In this document: positions 25,908 through 34,600 of the stretch, piece after piece | Numbering within the stretch: the stretch's first letter is position 1 | How the letters are laid out: each line of letters opens with the position of its first letter | Position numbers and translations under genes: made by a program | Origin: JAHDDW01 sp964648795 | GTDB lineage: Bacteria > Actinomycetota > Acidimicrobiia > Acidimicrobiales > SZUA-35 | NCBI GenBank assembly: GCA_964648795.1 | Contig: CAZYMB010000010.1 | Location: 8,421-72,420 of the forward strand | Direction of reading: 5' to 3' | DNA: 64,000 nucleotides | The notes under the pieces: model-generated | The model's input: only the letters and a program-made list of their open reading frames with translations | What the model was told of the DNA's origin: nothing | The model's database searches: none

Positions 25908-27224
25908 ATGGAAATAGCTAGACGTAAGCTCAGCTATTGGAAAGACTCAGGTCGCCTTATTTGCATTGCTGACAAGTCTCAACTAACAACGGTTGAAGCG
26001 CAGCAAATGATCTCACATACTCTGGGCGATTCTCAAACTCACATCACAGACAGCCTTGACAACTTAGATCCGGCGGCTTCGATCATATACATGGCCAGTA
26101 GTGCCGACTGGTCAGAGCTGAACGGCACTTCGCTTGTTCCACCAGTTAATCGACTGGAAGTTGACCTGGCAAAGCTACAAACAAACCTGGAACGACTATC
26201 TCAACGCTCCCCTGGCGAGGTTGTAGCAATGGTGAAAGCAAATGCTTACGGACACGGGATGGTTGAGGTAGCTCGGTTCGTCGACACGATTCCTGCGGTT
26301 AGCCACCTTGGGGTCGCAACAATTCAAGAGGGATTAACACTAAAGCGTGGCGGAGTCTCAACTGAGGTATTGGTTACTTATCCAACTGTTGCCGAGGTGC
26401 CACAGCTTTACAAAGAAGAGCTAACTATAGCGGTAGGCAGCTTGGAGCTTTTGCAAGCGCTGATAGAAACAGGACTATCCGTTACCGTTCACCTTGATAT
26501 CGATACTGGATTCCACCGAAGCGGATTTTCTCATGGCGAGCTTTTACACGTCAAAGAGTTATTGTCCGGCTCTAATCTAAATTTGGCTGGCGTTATGACG
26601 CACCTATCGTGCGCAGATGAAGAAGGCAAAGAAAGTTTGAATCGGTCCCAGGTTGAACGCTTTCAGAAAGCCTCAGACTTCTTCGACGGTGACATATTGC
26701 GCCATATTGGCAACACTGCCGCCAGCCTGCTATGGAACGAAGGCGGGTGGAGCCCAATACGTCCTGGGATCGGGATCTATGGTCTACACCCGAGCCGACT
26801 AACTGAAAACCATATAGAGCTAGAGCCAGTAGCGAAACTACGTTCTGAGATAATCCAAGTTATTGATGTTCCTGGTGGCGAGCCAGTCGGCTATGGGGCT
26901 ACATGGACTGCGCCAGCTGCTGGTGCTCGAATAGGTTTAGTGCCAAATGGTTATGGAGACGGAATCCCTCGTTCACTTAGCAATAACTTGGTTGTACAAG
27001 TTGGCAAAGACAACGTTGAGCTAGTTGGCCGGGTGTCTATGGACTCGTTTACTTTGAACATCACTAACCACCCTGAGTTGGGAATTGGCGACGCAGTGAC
27101 CGTTTATTCGGACGAAACAGCTACGTTAAACTCAGTCGATTCAATAGCCCAAGCCTGTGGAACCATCAACTACGAGGTAGCAACTCACCTAGCAGAAAGA
27201 CTCTGTCGGACATATAGTTTCTAG
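25908..27224 (+). CDS. alr: Alanine racemase with N-terminal extension
   Basis: The 438-residue protein interconverts L- and D-alanine for peptidoglycan using PLP. The catalytic lysine is in AMVKANAYGHG (Lys110), and the second catalytic region appears as PNGYGDGIPRSLSNN with VGRVSMDSFTLNI following. The racemase core starts near residue 80 (VNRLEVDLAKLQTNLERL), so residues 1-78 are an extra segment not found in ordinary alanine racemases (about 360-380 aa). The ATG follows the upstream TAA without any gap. A later start (for example Met62) would still leave the core intact, so the extension could be partly artefactual. Confidence 0.92.
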   Translation: MEIARRKLSYWKDSGRLICIADKSQLTTVEAQQMISHTLGDSQTHITDSLDNLDPAASIIYMASSADWSELNGTSLVPPVNRLEVDLAKLQTNLERLSQRSPGEVVAMVKANAYGHGMVEVARFVDTIPAVSHLGVATIQEGLTLKRGGVSTEVLVTYPTVAEVPQLYKEELTIAVGSLELLQALIETGLSVTVHLDIDTGFHRSGFSHGELLHVKELLSGSNLNLAGVMTHLSCADEEGKESLNRSQVERFQKASDFFDGDILRHIGNTAASLLWNEGGWSPIRPGIGIYGLHPSRLTENHIELEPVAKLRSEIIQVIDVPGGEPVGYGATWTAPAAGARIGLVPNGYGDGIPRSLSNNLVVQVGKDNVELVGRVSMDSFTLNITNHPELGIGDAVTVYSDETATLNSVDSIAQACGTINYEVATHLAERLCRTYSF

Positions 27225-27237
27225 ATCAGCCGAACGC

Positions 27238-27243
27238 TAACAT
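27238..27243 (+). promoter_or_regulatory. -10 element, leaderless promoter of the DoxX-like gene
   Basis: TAACAT, 7 nt, then the GTG start at 27251; no ribosome-binding site is present. Confidence 0.45.
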
Positions 27244-27250
27244 ATCTGAT

Positions 27251-27601
27251 GTGTCAGCAATAACGATTACCGCCCTACTCATAGCGTTGCCACTCCTTTT
27301 TACCTCGATAGCGAAGCTGGCTAGATTCGGCCAAGCCTCCACTTTAAAGACCCGCTACCGATTTGGGAATATAACTTGGAACTTGCTGAGTATCGGAGAG
27401 CTTTTAGCTGCCATATTCTTGATAGGAGCTCTAATTACTAGCAGCCCCTGGATTGCTTACCTTGGGACGAGCCTCGCCATTGTTGCCGCCATTTATGTGC
27501 TGACTAAGCTAGTAGCTGCCCGTGAGTCTCTTCCAAACTACTTGGCGATGACGTCGATCGGCTGCCTTAGCATCGTTCATATGCTCCTGTGGCTCAGCTA
27601 G
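27251..27601 (+). CDS. DoxX-like four-helix membrane protein
   Basis: The 116-residue protein has four hydrophobic helices with the layout of the DoxX/DoxD-like family: ITALLIALPLLFTSIAKLA, then NITWNLLSIGELLAAIFLIG, AYLGTSLAIVAAIYVLTKL and SIGCLSIVHMLLWLS. A short basic loop with TRYRFG follows the first helix. The GTG start is leaderless. Members have been linked to respiratory or redox processes, but the function of this copy is not known. It follows alr by 26 bp but has its own promoter. Confidence 0.7.
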   Translation: MSAITITALLIALPLLFTSIAKLARFGQASTLKTRYRFGNITWNLLSIGELLAAIFLIGALITSSPWIAYLGTSLAIVAAIYVLTKLVAARESLPNYLAMTSIGCLSIVHMLLWLS

Positions 27602-27653
27602 CAAATTAGAAGAAACCCTATTTGGGCGTTCTCAGCAGAGCTATGCTGGCTCA

Positions 27654-27827
27654 ATGGATTTCCTTTCTGACAATTGGCCACTGATACTAGCGATTGTGGC
27701 AGGTTTATTCTTTGTGTGGAGCCTGGTCAAGAGGGTCATAAAACTCGCTATTTTAGCTGGCCTAGCAGCTGTCGCATTCTTCTTCATCTGGCCGCTTGTG
27801 TCCGATAGCGTCAACTTTTTAGGCTAA
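27654..27827 (+). CDS. Very small two-helix membrane protein, unknown
   Basis: A 57-residue frame from ATG (MDFLSDNWPLILAIVAGLFF) to TAA at 27825-27827. It contains two hydrophobic segments, IVAGLFFVWSLV and ILAGLAAVAFFFIWPLV, separated by the basic turn KRVIKL, which is a typical small membrane protein pattern. The stop is followed closely by the AAA+ ATPase gene. Codon use looks like that of the neighbours. No family recognised; it fills the gap between the DoxX-like and ATPase genes. Confidence 0.6.
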   Translation: MDFLSDNWPLILAIVAGLFFVWSLVKRVIKLAILAGLAAVAFFFIWPLVSDSVNFLG

Positions 27828-27869
27828 CTTTTATTTCAAAGTGGCTTATTTAGTGCCGATTAGATAGTC

Positions 27870-29213
27870 ATGGCGCTTTCTTATCACGATCTCGAACAGA
27901 TTCAACCTCCGCGTAGTGTTGCAGACTTGGGAGTTCCAGTTGGAATCGTCGAGGATCTATTCCTTAGGAAGCTCTGTGCAGCAAGGCACTCGACAATTGG
28001 GGACATAGCAACGTCCTTAGGCGTATCGACCATGGTTGGTACTGAAATTGCAGAATCGCTACGAGACAAAAAGCTATTGATGTATCAAGGTACCGATGGC
28101 CGTGATTACAGAATAACTCCAACCGAAATGGGTATGTCTACAACTGCTGACCGCATGAAGCTCGGTACTCATTCAGGCATGATCCCGGTACCGATGCAAC
28201 AGTACCAAACTCTGGTCGAGCTACAACGGTCAGACCTTGAAGTGAGCCGTGACTCTATACAAAAGGCCTTTCGATCGATGATCGTCGAGGACTACATCTT
28301 GGATCAAGTTGGGCCAGCGATGACAAGTTCTGGAGCTGTGTTGTTGTACGGCCCATCGGGAACTGGCAAATCGACAATCTCAGAAAAACTCATCGAGCTC
28401 TACGATGATGTTATAGCAATCCCCCGCTACGTTATTGCTGATGACCAAATCATCTCAGTCTTTGATCCATCCGTTCACAGTCCTGTCGAAGATCAACCAG
28501 ACGGTCTCGACCCTAGATTCGTTATATGTCGCAGACCAATCGTTATTGTTGGCGGTGAGCTTGAGTTGAAAATGCTTGAGCTACAGTATGACTCGCTTTC
28601 CGGTATCTCGCAGGCCCCAATTCATATGATGGCCAACAACGGAATACTACTGATTGACGACTTTGGTCGACAAGCCTTTCGCCCAGCACAGCTTCTTAAC
28701 CGTTGGATTCTTCCACTGGCCTCAGGTGTTGACTATTTACAAAACAAGAGTGGTTCTAAGCTGACAATACCATTTGCAATGAAGCTCATATTCTCCACAA
28801 ACATTGAGCCAGCAAAGCTGGGCGACGAGGCGTTCTTAAGGCGTCTTCGTTCCAAGATATTTGTTGGGCCATGTAGCCGAAATAGCTTCGACTGGATCAT
28901 CGAGAAGGTTGCAGCGAACAATGGTCTGGTAGTTCAGGAACAATCCAAAGATTGGATTGCCTCAATCTGTCAGAGTTACTTAGGGGAATTGCGCCCTTAC
29001 ATAGCTGTCGATATTTGTGAACTGGCGGTCGATGTTGCCCGTTATGAAGGATCAGATCTTATTCTGACCGAGTCGCTCATAGCTAAGGTGGCTGACTTGT
29101 TCTTTGTTAAGGACGCTAGTAGCTCACCAAAGAAGATGCCTCAATTTAACGCTCCAATGCTTGATAATGCCGAGAGCCAACTAGTCGCTCCACAGGGTGA
29201 CAGACGAGGCTAG
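27870..29213 (+). CDS. AAA+ ATPase with N-terminal winged helix
   Basis: The 447-residue cytoplasmic protein starts with a helix-turn-helix-like region (about 20-95; RHSTIGDIATSLGVSTMVG, GTDGRDYRITPTEMG). The AAA+ core has GPSGTGKST (Walker A, about 160-168), GILLIDDFGRQAF (Walker B) and KLIFSTNIEP (sensor 1), and RRLRSKIFVG near the sensor 2 position. It resembles ATPases found as single genes beside surface-structure or pilus loci in Actinobacteria and Chloroflexota. It has no obvious operon partner here; a glycosyltransferase gene follows after 78 bp. Substrate unknown. Confidence 0.8.
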   Translation: MALSYHDLEQIQPPRSVADLGVPVGIVEDLFLRKLCAARHSTIGDIATSLGVSTMVGTEIAESLRDKKLLMYQGTDGRDYRITPTEMGMSTTADRMKLGTHSGMIPVPMQQYQTLVELQRSDLEVSRDSIQKAFRSMIVEDYILDQVGPAMTSSGAVLLYGPSGTGKSTISEKLIELYDDVIAIPRYVIADDQIISVFDPSVHSPVEDQPDGLDPRFVICRRPIVIVGGELELKMLELQYDSLSGISQAPIHMMANNGILLIDDFGRQAFRPAQLLNRWILPLASGVDYLQNKSGSKLTIPFAMKLIFSTNIEPAKLGDEAFLRRLRSKIFVGPCSRNSFDWIIEKVAANNGLVVQEQSKDWIASICQSYLGELRPYIAVDICELAVDVARYEGSDLILTESLIAKVADLFFVKDASSSPKKMPQFNAPMLDNAESQLVAPQGDRRG

Positions 29214-29220
29214 TAGCCTC
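29206..29220 (+). terminator. Possible weak terminator hairpin overlapping the ATPase stop codon
   Basis: GAGGCTA-G-TAGCCTC is a perfect 15-bp inverted repeat that includes the TAG stop. A short ATCTTT follows, so termination is possible but the U-run is weak. Confidence 0.3.
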
Positions 29221-29258
29221 ATCTTTGGCTCAGCTCTTCTTCTTTTGAGAGTCTCTGC

Positions 29259-29264
29259 TACAAT
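29259..29264 (+). promoter_or_regulatory. -10 box for the glycosyltransferase gene at 29292
   Basis: TACAAT is placed 27 bp before the GTG start, leaving a leader that carries a GGAG ribosome-binding site at 29283-29286. No convincing -35 box is seen. Confidence 0.45.
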
Positions 29265-29291
29265 TTTGCACGGTCATCAATTGGAGCCTAT

Positions 29292-30308
29292 GTGAAGCTT
29301 GTAATCCAAATACCGTGCCTAAATGAAGAAGAGCAGCTGCCTGAGACTTTGGCTCAATTGCCTAGGCAAGTCCCTGGCGTGACCAGCGTTGAATGGATGG
29401 TCATTGACGATGGTTCGACTGACACAACTGTTGCGAAGGCACTTGAGAACGGCGTAGACCATGTGGTTAAGCTTCCTAAGAATAAGGGTTTGGCATACGC
29501 TTTCCAGGCAGGCCTTGACGCTGCGCTTAAAATTGGTGCCGACATTATCGTCAATACTGATGCTGACAATCAATATGATGCGTCCTGCATAGCTGACTTA
29601 GTAGAACCAATCGTAAGCAAGGACGCAGAACTAGTGATCGGTGAGCGTGACTTACGAAATCATCAAGAGTTCTCTTCAGTTAAGATCCGCCTACAACTCT
29701 TCGGCAGTTGGGTCGTTCGCAAAGCTTCAGCCACCGATGTTGGCGACGCCACAACTGGGTTTCGGGCTTATAGTCGTGAAGCAGCTATTGGCTTGGCTGT
29801 CGTCAACAACTACACCTACACCATTGAGTCAATAATCCAGGCTGGTAAGTCCAACACAGCCATAAAGAGCGTACCTATTAGAACTAATCCAAAGACTCGC
29901 GATTCAAGACTGTTTGGCTCGATGTGGGGCTACGTCAGACGCAACGCAGTCACTATTACTCGAGCGTTCGCAGCCTATGAACCACTAAAATTCTTCGGTC
30001 GAGCTGCCGCAGTTCTCCTGATTGCAGCAATTGTCAGCTTCGTGCCATTCCTTTGGGACTGGGTAAGGACAGGCGATACCAACGGCCACCTTCAATCAAT
30101 AATCTTGGGAGCAATTCTGACACTTGGCTCTATGCAGCTCTTCTCCATCGGAGTTCTCGCAGATCTAATCTATTCAAACCGGGTCATTACCCAGAGAGCG
30201 TTGGAGAAACTACGCCGGATTGAACTTGAAACTCGGGTTCAACCTAGCGACTATCTGGATCTAACTGAACTGGAAAATAGTCCTGAGGCTAAGACCGTTA
30301 GCTCCTAG
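29292..30308 (+). CDS. GT2 family glycosyltransferase (polyprenyl-phosphate type) with two C-terminal membrane helices
   Basis: The 338-residue protein has a GT-A domain (IPCLNEEEQLPETL, IDDGSTDTT, VNTDADNQYDASCI with the D-x-D metal site, DATTGFRAYSREAA). It transfers a sugar, probably to a polyprenyl phosphate or lipid carrier, as in dolichol-phosphate mannosyltransferase-like enzymes. Two helices (about 240-262 and 272-295) anchor it to the membrane. The GTG start has GGAG 5 nt upstream. The gene overlaps the convergent two-domain glycosyltransferase gene by 11 bp. Donor and acceptor cannot be told from the sequence. Confidence 0.9.
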   Translation: MKLVIQIPCLNEEEQLPETLAQLPRQVPGVTSVEWMVIDDGSTDTTVAKALENGVDHVVKLPKNKGLAYAFQAGLDAALKIGADIIVNTDADNQYDASCIADLVEPIVSKDAELVIGERDLRNHQEFSSVKIRLQLFGSWVVRKASATDVGDATTGFRAYSREAAIGLAVVNNYTYTIESIIQAGKSNTAIKSVPIRTNPKTRDSRLFGSMWGYVRRNAVTITRAFAAYEPLKFFGRAAAVLLIAAIVSFVPFLWDWVRTGDTNGHLQSIILGAILTLGSMQLFSIGVLADLIYSNRVITQRALEKLRRIELETRVQPSDYLDLTELENSPEAKTVSS

Positions 30309-31986
30309 CGACACTCAAATAATCGTGCTCCGCAGGCCAGACTCGTGCCTGAAACTTGCCTTCGCCTGATCGCTCTAGGTGCTCCACTACTTTCATGCTT
30401 GGTTCTGGATATTCTTCAAAACTTTGGACACGATAGTTAGGGTTCATATAGGGATCGACATAAAGAATTGGTTTCCACCTCTGGTGCATGAACTGAATTT
30501 CGTAGTCGGCTACCTTGGGGTCTCTCGAACTAGACTCATGATGCAGAACAGTCGTGGCACAATCAACAACTGAACCGTAGCCAGCCTTTGTTAACTTAAA
30601 GCAAAGATCTATATCGTTGTACGCAAGCGGTAGTTCTTCGGTAAACCCACCAACTTCATCAAACTTTAGGCGAGTCACAGCGAGACAGGCCCCGGTAACG
30701 GCCAGACACGAAGTAGCTAGGCTTAGTGAATTTGCCTTTCCAGGGTTGTCCGGCGAGGCATTCCTGTACCTGTGTGCTACTTCTCCTTTGCTCCCCCAGA
30801 CGCCAGCATGGTTAATTACGCCATCACCGAACAGAAGCTTGACTCCGACTGCACCTATCTCTGGGCGTCCTGCATACATGATCATTCGTTCAATCCAGTT
30901 TGATTGCACGATCTCTGTATCGTCGTTGTGGAAGATCAAGAAGTGTCCTGAGGAATTGGCAGCGCCTAAGTTACAGGCTTTGGAGAAGTTAAATTCTCTT
31001 TCATCTTTCACCAATTTGACTCGTCCAATTGCATCCAGCTCTTCCAGGTACTTGGCTTGCTCGAGATCCGACTTGGCGTCAATCACGACAATAATTTCGT
31101 AGTTACTATATGAAGAGTTATCGAGGATGCTTTGCACGGCTAGGTCAACTAGCACTCTTCGCTCGCCTCTCACAATGCGTGTGCTGAAACCAGTTGGGAT
31201 GACTATAGAAACTAACGGCTCTATATCTAGCTGGGGCTCGATCTCTGTGACTCCAAAGATTTTACCCTTCCGAGCGTTTGCTGGAAACTTTGTACGCTTG
31301 AGATGGTCTGATACGGCACGAACTCCGGCATCGTACGCCCAACTTTTTGAATCGATGTTAAGCGCTGTTGAAGTCGGCGATTCTCGCCAATGATAGAGAA
31401 TCTGAGGAATATGCATTACTCGGCGAGCCTGCTCGGCAACACGCAACGCTATGTCGTGGTCTTGTGAACCATCCATTTCGGAACGAAAGCCACCTATATG
31501 TTGAGCAATCTCACGTCGAATTACAAGAAGATGTCCTAGATACATTTGTTGACGAAGACGTGCCATGGAGAAGCCCGGCTTGAAGTATGGGTCACGGCGC
31601 TCTCCTGTGTCGTGAGCGAGGTGGTCTTCATCTGAGAACGCTAGGTCCACGTCAGAGAACCGGTTTATCTCCCACGCCATTGTTCCGAGAGCATGGGGCG
31701 CCAACGTGTCATCGTTATCCAGCAGTGCTATGAATTCTCCCTGGGCGTGTTCTAGAGCAGTGTTAGTTGCTGCTGAGATACCCCCGTTTTGTTTGTTGAA
31801 AACTACTTTGAATGGGCTTTTTAAATTGGAAAGGATTCTTGTGATTTCTGGTGGCTGTGGGCCATCGGCAACCAGAATATGTTCGAACTCGGTTGTGGTT
31901 TGTGCCTTCACTGATGCAATGCACTCTTTTAGATGCTGTGGCTCTGGTTTATAGACCGGTGTCAGAATTGAGAACTGAGGAGACAT
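30298..31986 (-). CDS. Two-domain GT2 glycosyltransferase
   Basis: The 562-residue protein contains two GT-A modules. The first (about 1-200) has SILTPVYKPE, ADGPQPP and LDNDDTLAP (D-x-D); the second (about 265-500) has VSIVIPTGF, IVVIDAKSD, FHNDDTEIV and YNDIDLCFKLTKAG. Such tandem enzymes build surface polysaccharide or rhamnan-type backbones in which each module adds one sugar. It is cytoplasmic, without membrane helices. It lies alone on the minus strand, convergent to the polyprenyl-type GT2, and its product is probably surface glycan, though the sugars are unknown. Confidence 0.9.
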   Translation of the reverse strand: MSPQFSILTPVYKPEPQHLKECIASVKAQTTTEFEHILVADGPQPPEITRILSNLKSPFKVVFNKQNGGISAATNTALEHAQGEFIALLDNDDTLAPHALGTMAWEINRFSDVDLAFSDEDHLAHDTGERRDPYFKPGFSMARLRQQMYLGHLLVIRREIAQHIGGFRSEMDGSQDHDIALRVAEQARRVMHIPQILYHWRESPTSTALNIDSKSWAYDAGVRAVSDHLKRTKFPANARKGKIFGVTEIEPQLDIEPLVSIVIPTGFSTRIVRGERRVLVDLAVQSILDNSSYSNYEIIVVIDAKSDLEQAKYLEELDAIGRVKLVKDEREFNFSKACNLGAANSSGHFLIFHNDDTEIVQSNWIERMIMYAGRPEIGAVGVKLLFGDGVINHAGVWGSKGEVAHRYRNASPDNPGKANSLSLATSCLAVTGACLAVTRLKFDEVGGFTEELPLAYNDIDLCFKLTKAGYGSVVDCATTVLHHESSSRDPKVADYEIQFMHQRWKPILYVDPYMNPNYRVQSFEEYPEPSMKVVEHLERSGEGKFQARVWPAEHDYLSVARS

Positions 31987-31993
31987 GATCGGT

Positions 31994-33013
31994 CTAGTCT
32001 AGCCGAGGTGACTTGGCACAGGTCACTACAGTTTCGATATGTTGTGTGCCTGGAAACATGTCGAAACAGCGTGCCTTTACCGGTTGCAAGCCCTGGGAAG
32101 CCAGGACTTCTAAATCTGGAGCCAGTGTCTCCGGATTGCAACTGATATAGATGAGAGCACGATCTACTAGGGGCTCAATCAGTTCGGCTGTTTCTTTTAG
32201 TCCCGCACGGCCAGGGTTAACAATTGCAAGATCAGTAGTTCGCAGCCTGGCGATGTTTTCTTCGACGGGGCCATCAAAGACTTCCACGTGAACTCCAAGC
32301 TGATCCTTAGCTGCAGTACATGCAAATGTATTGACCTCAACTAGTTGTGCACTAGTTAGGTAGTGGTCGAGAGTGTGAGTGTAAGGCCCGAAACCAGAGA
32401 ACAGATCTAAAAGACTGAAGCTTTCGCTGAAGAGACTTTCAGCTTCTTGTTGTAGATAGAACAGGATTCGCCGCATCACTGGTTGGTTAACTTGAACAAA
32501 GCTACGGAGCGGAACGTCAACGAAAGTGCCTTCGAGTAGTTCGTAAGTTAATGACTGTGGTTTCGAGCTAGGAGTATCTAATACCCAACTCTTATCAAGA
32601 GCACGCTTCAGGCCATTCACGTCAAAGTCGAATACTGTACGTAAACCTATACGATCATCTGCATCGGATACTCGCAGTTCGATCGCTCCTGATACTCCAA
32701 TAAGTTCAGGTGCAGCCTTTGTTTGTTCAATTAGTTGTGCCGCTGCTTGAAAAAGCGAATCATTTAACACTGCACAACCGTTTTTCTTCAGCGTATTAAA
32801 GAAGTCGATTCTGCCATCTACGCAAGCCATTCGAATACGGGAGCGATACCCAAGCTGGCGCATCCGCGGCTTTTCATAACAAGGCGTGATATCAATACCG
32901 ACATTAGCGAACAGCCCCTTAACAGTGGCAACCTTACCTTCAAGTTCTAGAACAGAATCCAAATCTAGATTTGGGCAACCACCACATTGTGTTTGTACTG
33001 CACAGATCTGCAT
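31994..33013 (-). CDS. TrmA/RumA-like RNA (uracil-5) methyltransferase
   Basis: The 339-residue protein resembles SAM-dependent uracil-5 methyltransferases of the RumA/TrmA type. Four N-terminal Cys (CAVQTQCGGCPNLD and later NGCAVL) can bind a 4Fe-4S cluster. The SAM region is SLLDLFSGFGPYT; the RNA-site segment is SFVQVNQPVM; the nucleophile Cys is in YISCNPETLAPDL; DMFPGTQHIETV closes the fold. The segment usually reading D-P-P-R is N-P-G-R here (IVNPGRAGLKE), a departure worth checking. Shorter than typical RumA because the TRAM domain is absent. The ATG appears leaderless (TAGGCT 6 nt upstream). Confidence 0.88.
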   Translation of the reverse strand: MQICAVQTQCGGCPNLDLDSVLELEGKVATVKGLFANVGIDITPCYEKPRMRQLGYRSRIRMACVDGRIDFFNTLKKNGCAVLNDSLFQAAAQLIEQTKAAPELIGVSGAIELRVSDADDRIGLRTVFDFDVNGLKRALDKSWVLDTPSSKPQSLTYELLEGTFVDVPLRSFVQVNQPVMRRILFYLQQEAESLFSESFSLLDLFSGFGPYTHTLDHYLTSAQLVEVNTFACTAAKDQLGVHVEVFDGPVEENIARLRTTDLAIVNPGRAGLKETAELIEPLVDRALIYISCNPETLAPDLEVLASQGLQPVKARCFDMFPGTQHIETVVTCAKSPRLD

Positions 33014-33019
33014 AGGTCA

Positions 33020-33025
33020 AGCCTA
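33020..33025 (-). promoter_or_regulatory. -10 element, leaderless promoter of the RNA methyltransferase gene
   Basis: On the minus strand TAGGCT, 6 nt, then ATG (33013). No ribosome-binding site precedes this start. Confidence 0.45.
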
Positions 33026-33050
33026 GTTGCTCCTCACAGTTGCAGAGGTT

Positions 33051-34097
33051 CTAGCGTCCCGGTGTTACACCTTGTCGCGCAGGTTCTGGCACCAGGGTCT
33101 CCGCTGGAATAACGTTCGCACCAGTCTGGGCTTGGAAGCTTTGCAAGCGATCAATGGCGGACACAATATCGGCTCGACCTATCTCAACGGCTTCACCGGT
33201 TGCGTTTCCAAGACGAGAAAGCAGATCGTTTCTCAACGCATCAAGGCTGGAATTAGCCCCTGTGCCAACGATAATTAGGTTACCTCCGCTTAGACTAACA
33301 GTTGGCGCTAGTTCTCCTTCTTGGTAGCCCAGCTGACTTTCCAGAAGACCTATCGTCTGAGTTAAGACTCCCGCAGTCTGCGCAGCTTGGGCCAAGGTAA
33401 TAACAGTTGGAGCTTCCGCAACTGCTGGTGCAGTTTCTGGGAACGCCTGAGGAGCTGCAGTATCTGTGTTCTGGTTGACATTGCCAGTTTGCAGACTGAT
33501 CAAACCCTGACGCACTTCAATGAGAGCCGCTTGGCTCTGCGGGCTGATCTGTAGATCGATATCATTGATCCAACCACGACTCTCTAGGCGGTTGACTCGA
33601 TTCACCCATTCGTTAATCGCTCCATTAGATATTTGTGCTGGATCTCCGGAGAGGTTATCTACCGGCCAATCTCTTGCTGCAAGCGTATTTACAGCCGTGG
33701 TAAAATTGTCAATGTTGAATGGTAAGCCTGGATTGGTTGGAGTAGCTGCAGGGGCTGTACCTGGGAAAGCCTGTGCCTGGTCTGTGACCTCTGGTACTTC
33801 ATTTCTAGAATCACACTGATCTGTTCCCTGCCATGGACTGTTTGGAGCGCAATCCCAGGCTCTACCAGTTGGTGCTGTACCTGGATTGTTGTTGTCGACA
33901 CCTGCATTTCCATTTCCATTTCCATTTCCGAGAAATGCTGAACCTAAATCTGCTGATTGTTCAAAAACCGAGTCGGTCGTGTTAGCTACTACGCCGATGG
34001 CTGGAGGAATCTGAGCAAGGTTTTGACCGCCCGTTGCATAAAGATCTAATGCAGCTAGTACTAGCGCACCTTTACCAATCATGTCCCAATCTGCCAT
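33051..34097 (-). CDS. Unknown Asn/Pro/Ala-rich protein with repeat segments
   Basis: The 348-residue protein has a moderately hydrophobic N-terminus (IGKGALVLAALDLY) but no clear signal cleavage site. A (Gly-Asn)4 run lies near residues 58-65, with low-complexity linkers on both sides. The phrase QAFPxTAPA occurs twice (about 110 and 225), bracketing two helical domains (about 125-205, with RLESRGWINDIDLQISPQSQ, and about 235-330, with LLESQLGYQEGE). This suggests a repeated-domain filament or adaptor protein. I recognise no family. It has AAAAGGTGG before its ATG, and its promoter region shares ACCTGTACACT with that of the pilin-like cluster at 16844. Confidence 0.6.
   Translation of the reverse strand: MADWDMIGKGALVLAALDLYATGGQNLAQIPPAIGVVANTTDSVFEQSADLGSAFLGNGNGNGNAGVDNNNPGTAPTGRAWDCAPNSPWQGTDQCDSRNEVPEVTDQAQAFPGTAPAATPTNPGLPFNIDNFTTAVNTLAARDWPVDNLSGDPAQISNGAINEWVNRVNRLESRGWINDIDLQISPQSQAALIEVRQGLISLQTGNVNQNTDTAAPQAFPETAPAVAEAPTVITLAQAAQTAGVLTQTIGLLESQLGYQEGELAPTVSLSGGNLIIVGTGANSSLDALRNDLLSRLGNATGEAVEIGRADIVSAIDRLQSFQAQTGANVIPAETLVPEPARQGVTPGR
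33906..33929 (-). repeat. Hexanucleotide tandem repeat, four copies
   Basis: Four perfect copies of ATTTCC (plus strand) lie inside the unknown Asn/Pro-rich gene and encode (Gly-Asn) pairs. Slippage would change the protein by two residues per unit without shifting the frame. Confidence 0.9.
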
Positions 34098-34234
34098 TAT
34101 CCACCACCTTTTTCCGCCCGTATCAGTGTACAGGTATATAGAGAGGTCTAGGTGGGTAAGCTATCCCCATGAGCAGAGCGATTTCCTAGCGTAAGGCACA
34201 CTAAATCAGCCCTATTTCCGGTTGGAGCGTCTCT

Positions 34235-34600
34235 TCAGGCTTTCGGTTCGAGCAGCCTAAAGACTGCTTCGTGCAAAGTTGCAGATGAAACAGGTTTGGT
34301 CAAAATCTCCACCTTGTTAGCCAGCTGAGATTCAATCTCACCAGTTTCGAAATGGCCAGTCATAAGAATAAAACTGGTGGCTGAGTCCGCTATCCACTGT
34401 TCGTAGAGCTCTAGGCCGCTCATGCCAGGCATCTCTTGATCAGACAAGATTAGATCAAACTGATCTGCAGAACCTAAAGACATTGCCTCCTCAGCGCTCT
34501 CTGCACTAACAGTAACTAGATCAACGCTTTCTAACTGGTGGGTTAGCATTAAGAGGATTACAGGGTCATCGTCAATCACCAACACCTTGTGTTGTGTCAT
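34235..34600 (-). CDS. Stand-alone response regulator (receiver domain only)
   Basis: About 121 residues from the ATG at 34600, which overlaps the upstream stop (ATGA) and has GAGGAAG before it; an earlier in-frame start is unlikely. It is one receiver domain: VLVIDDDPVIL (acidic pocket about 10-12), LILSDQEMPGMSG (phospho-acceptor Asp54), FILMTGH (switch Thr) and ILTKPVS (Lys). There is no output domain, so it probably acts by protein contact, as in CheY-like or Spo0F-like relays. It is the last gene of the ten-gene H-NOX/partner-switching operon, and may receive phosphate from the HPt domain of the hybrid kinase. Confidence 0.9.
   Translation of the reverse strand: MTQHKVLVIDDDPVILLMLTHQLESVDLVTVSAESAEEAMSLGSADQFDLILSDQEMPGMSGLELYEQWIADSATSFILMTGHFETGEIESQLANKVEILTKPVSSATLHEAVFRLLEPKA

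Noticed and set aside
33906..33929. CRISPR-like or regulatory tandem repeat
   Set aside because: The repeat unit is 6 bp with no spacers and it encodes a Gly-Asn run in frame within a gene.
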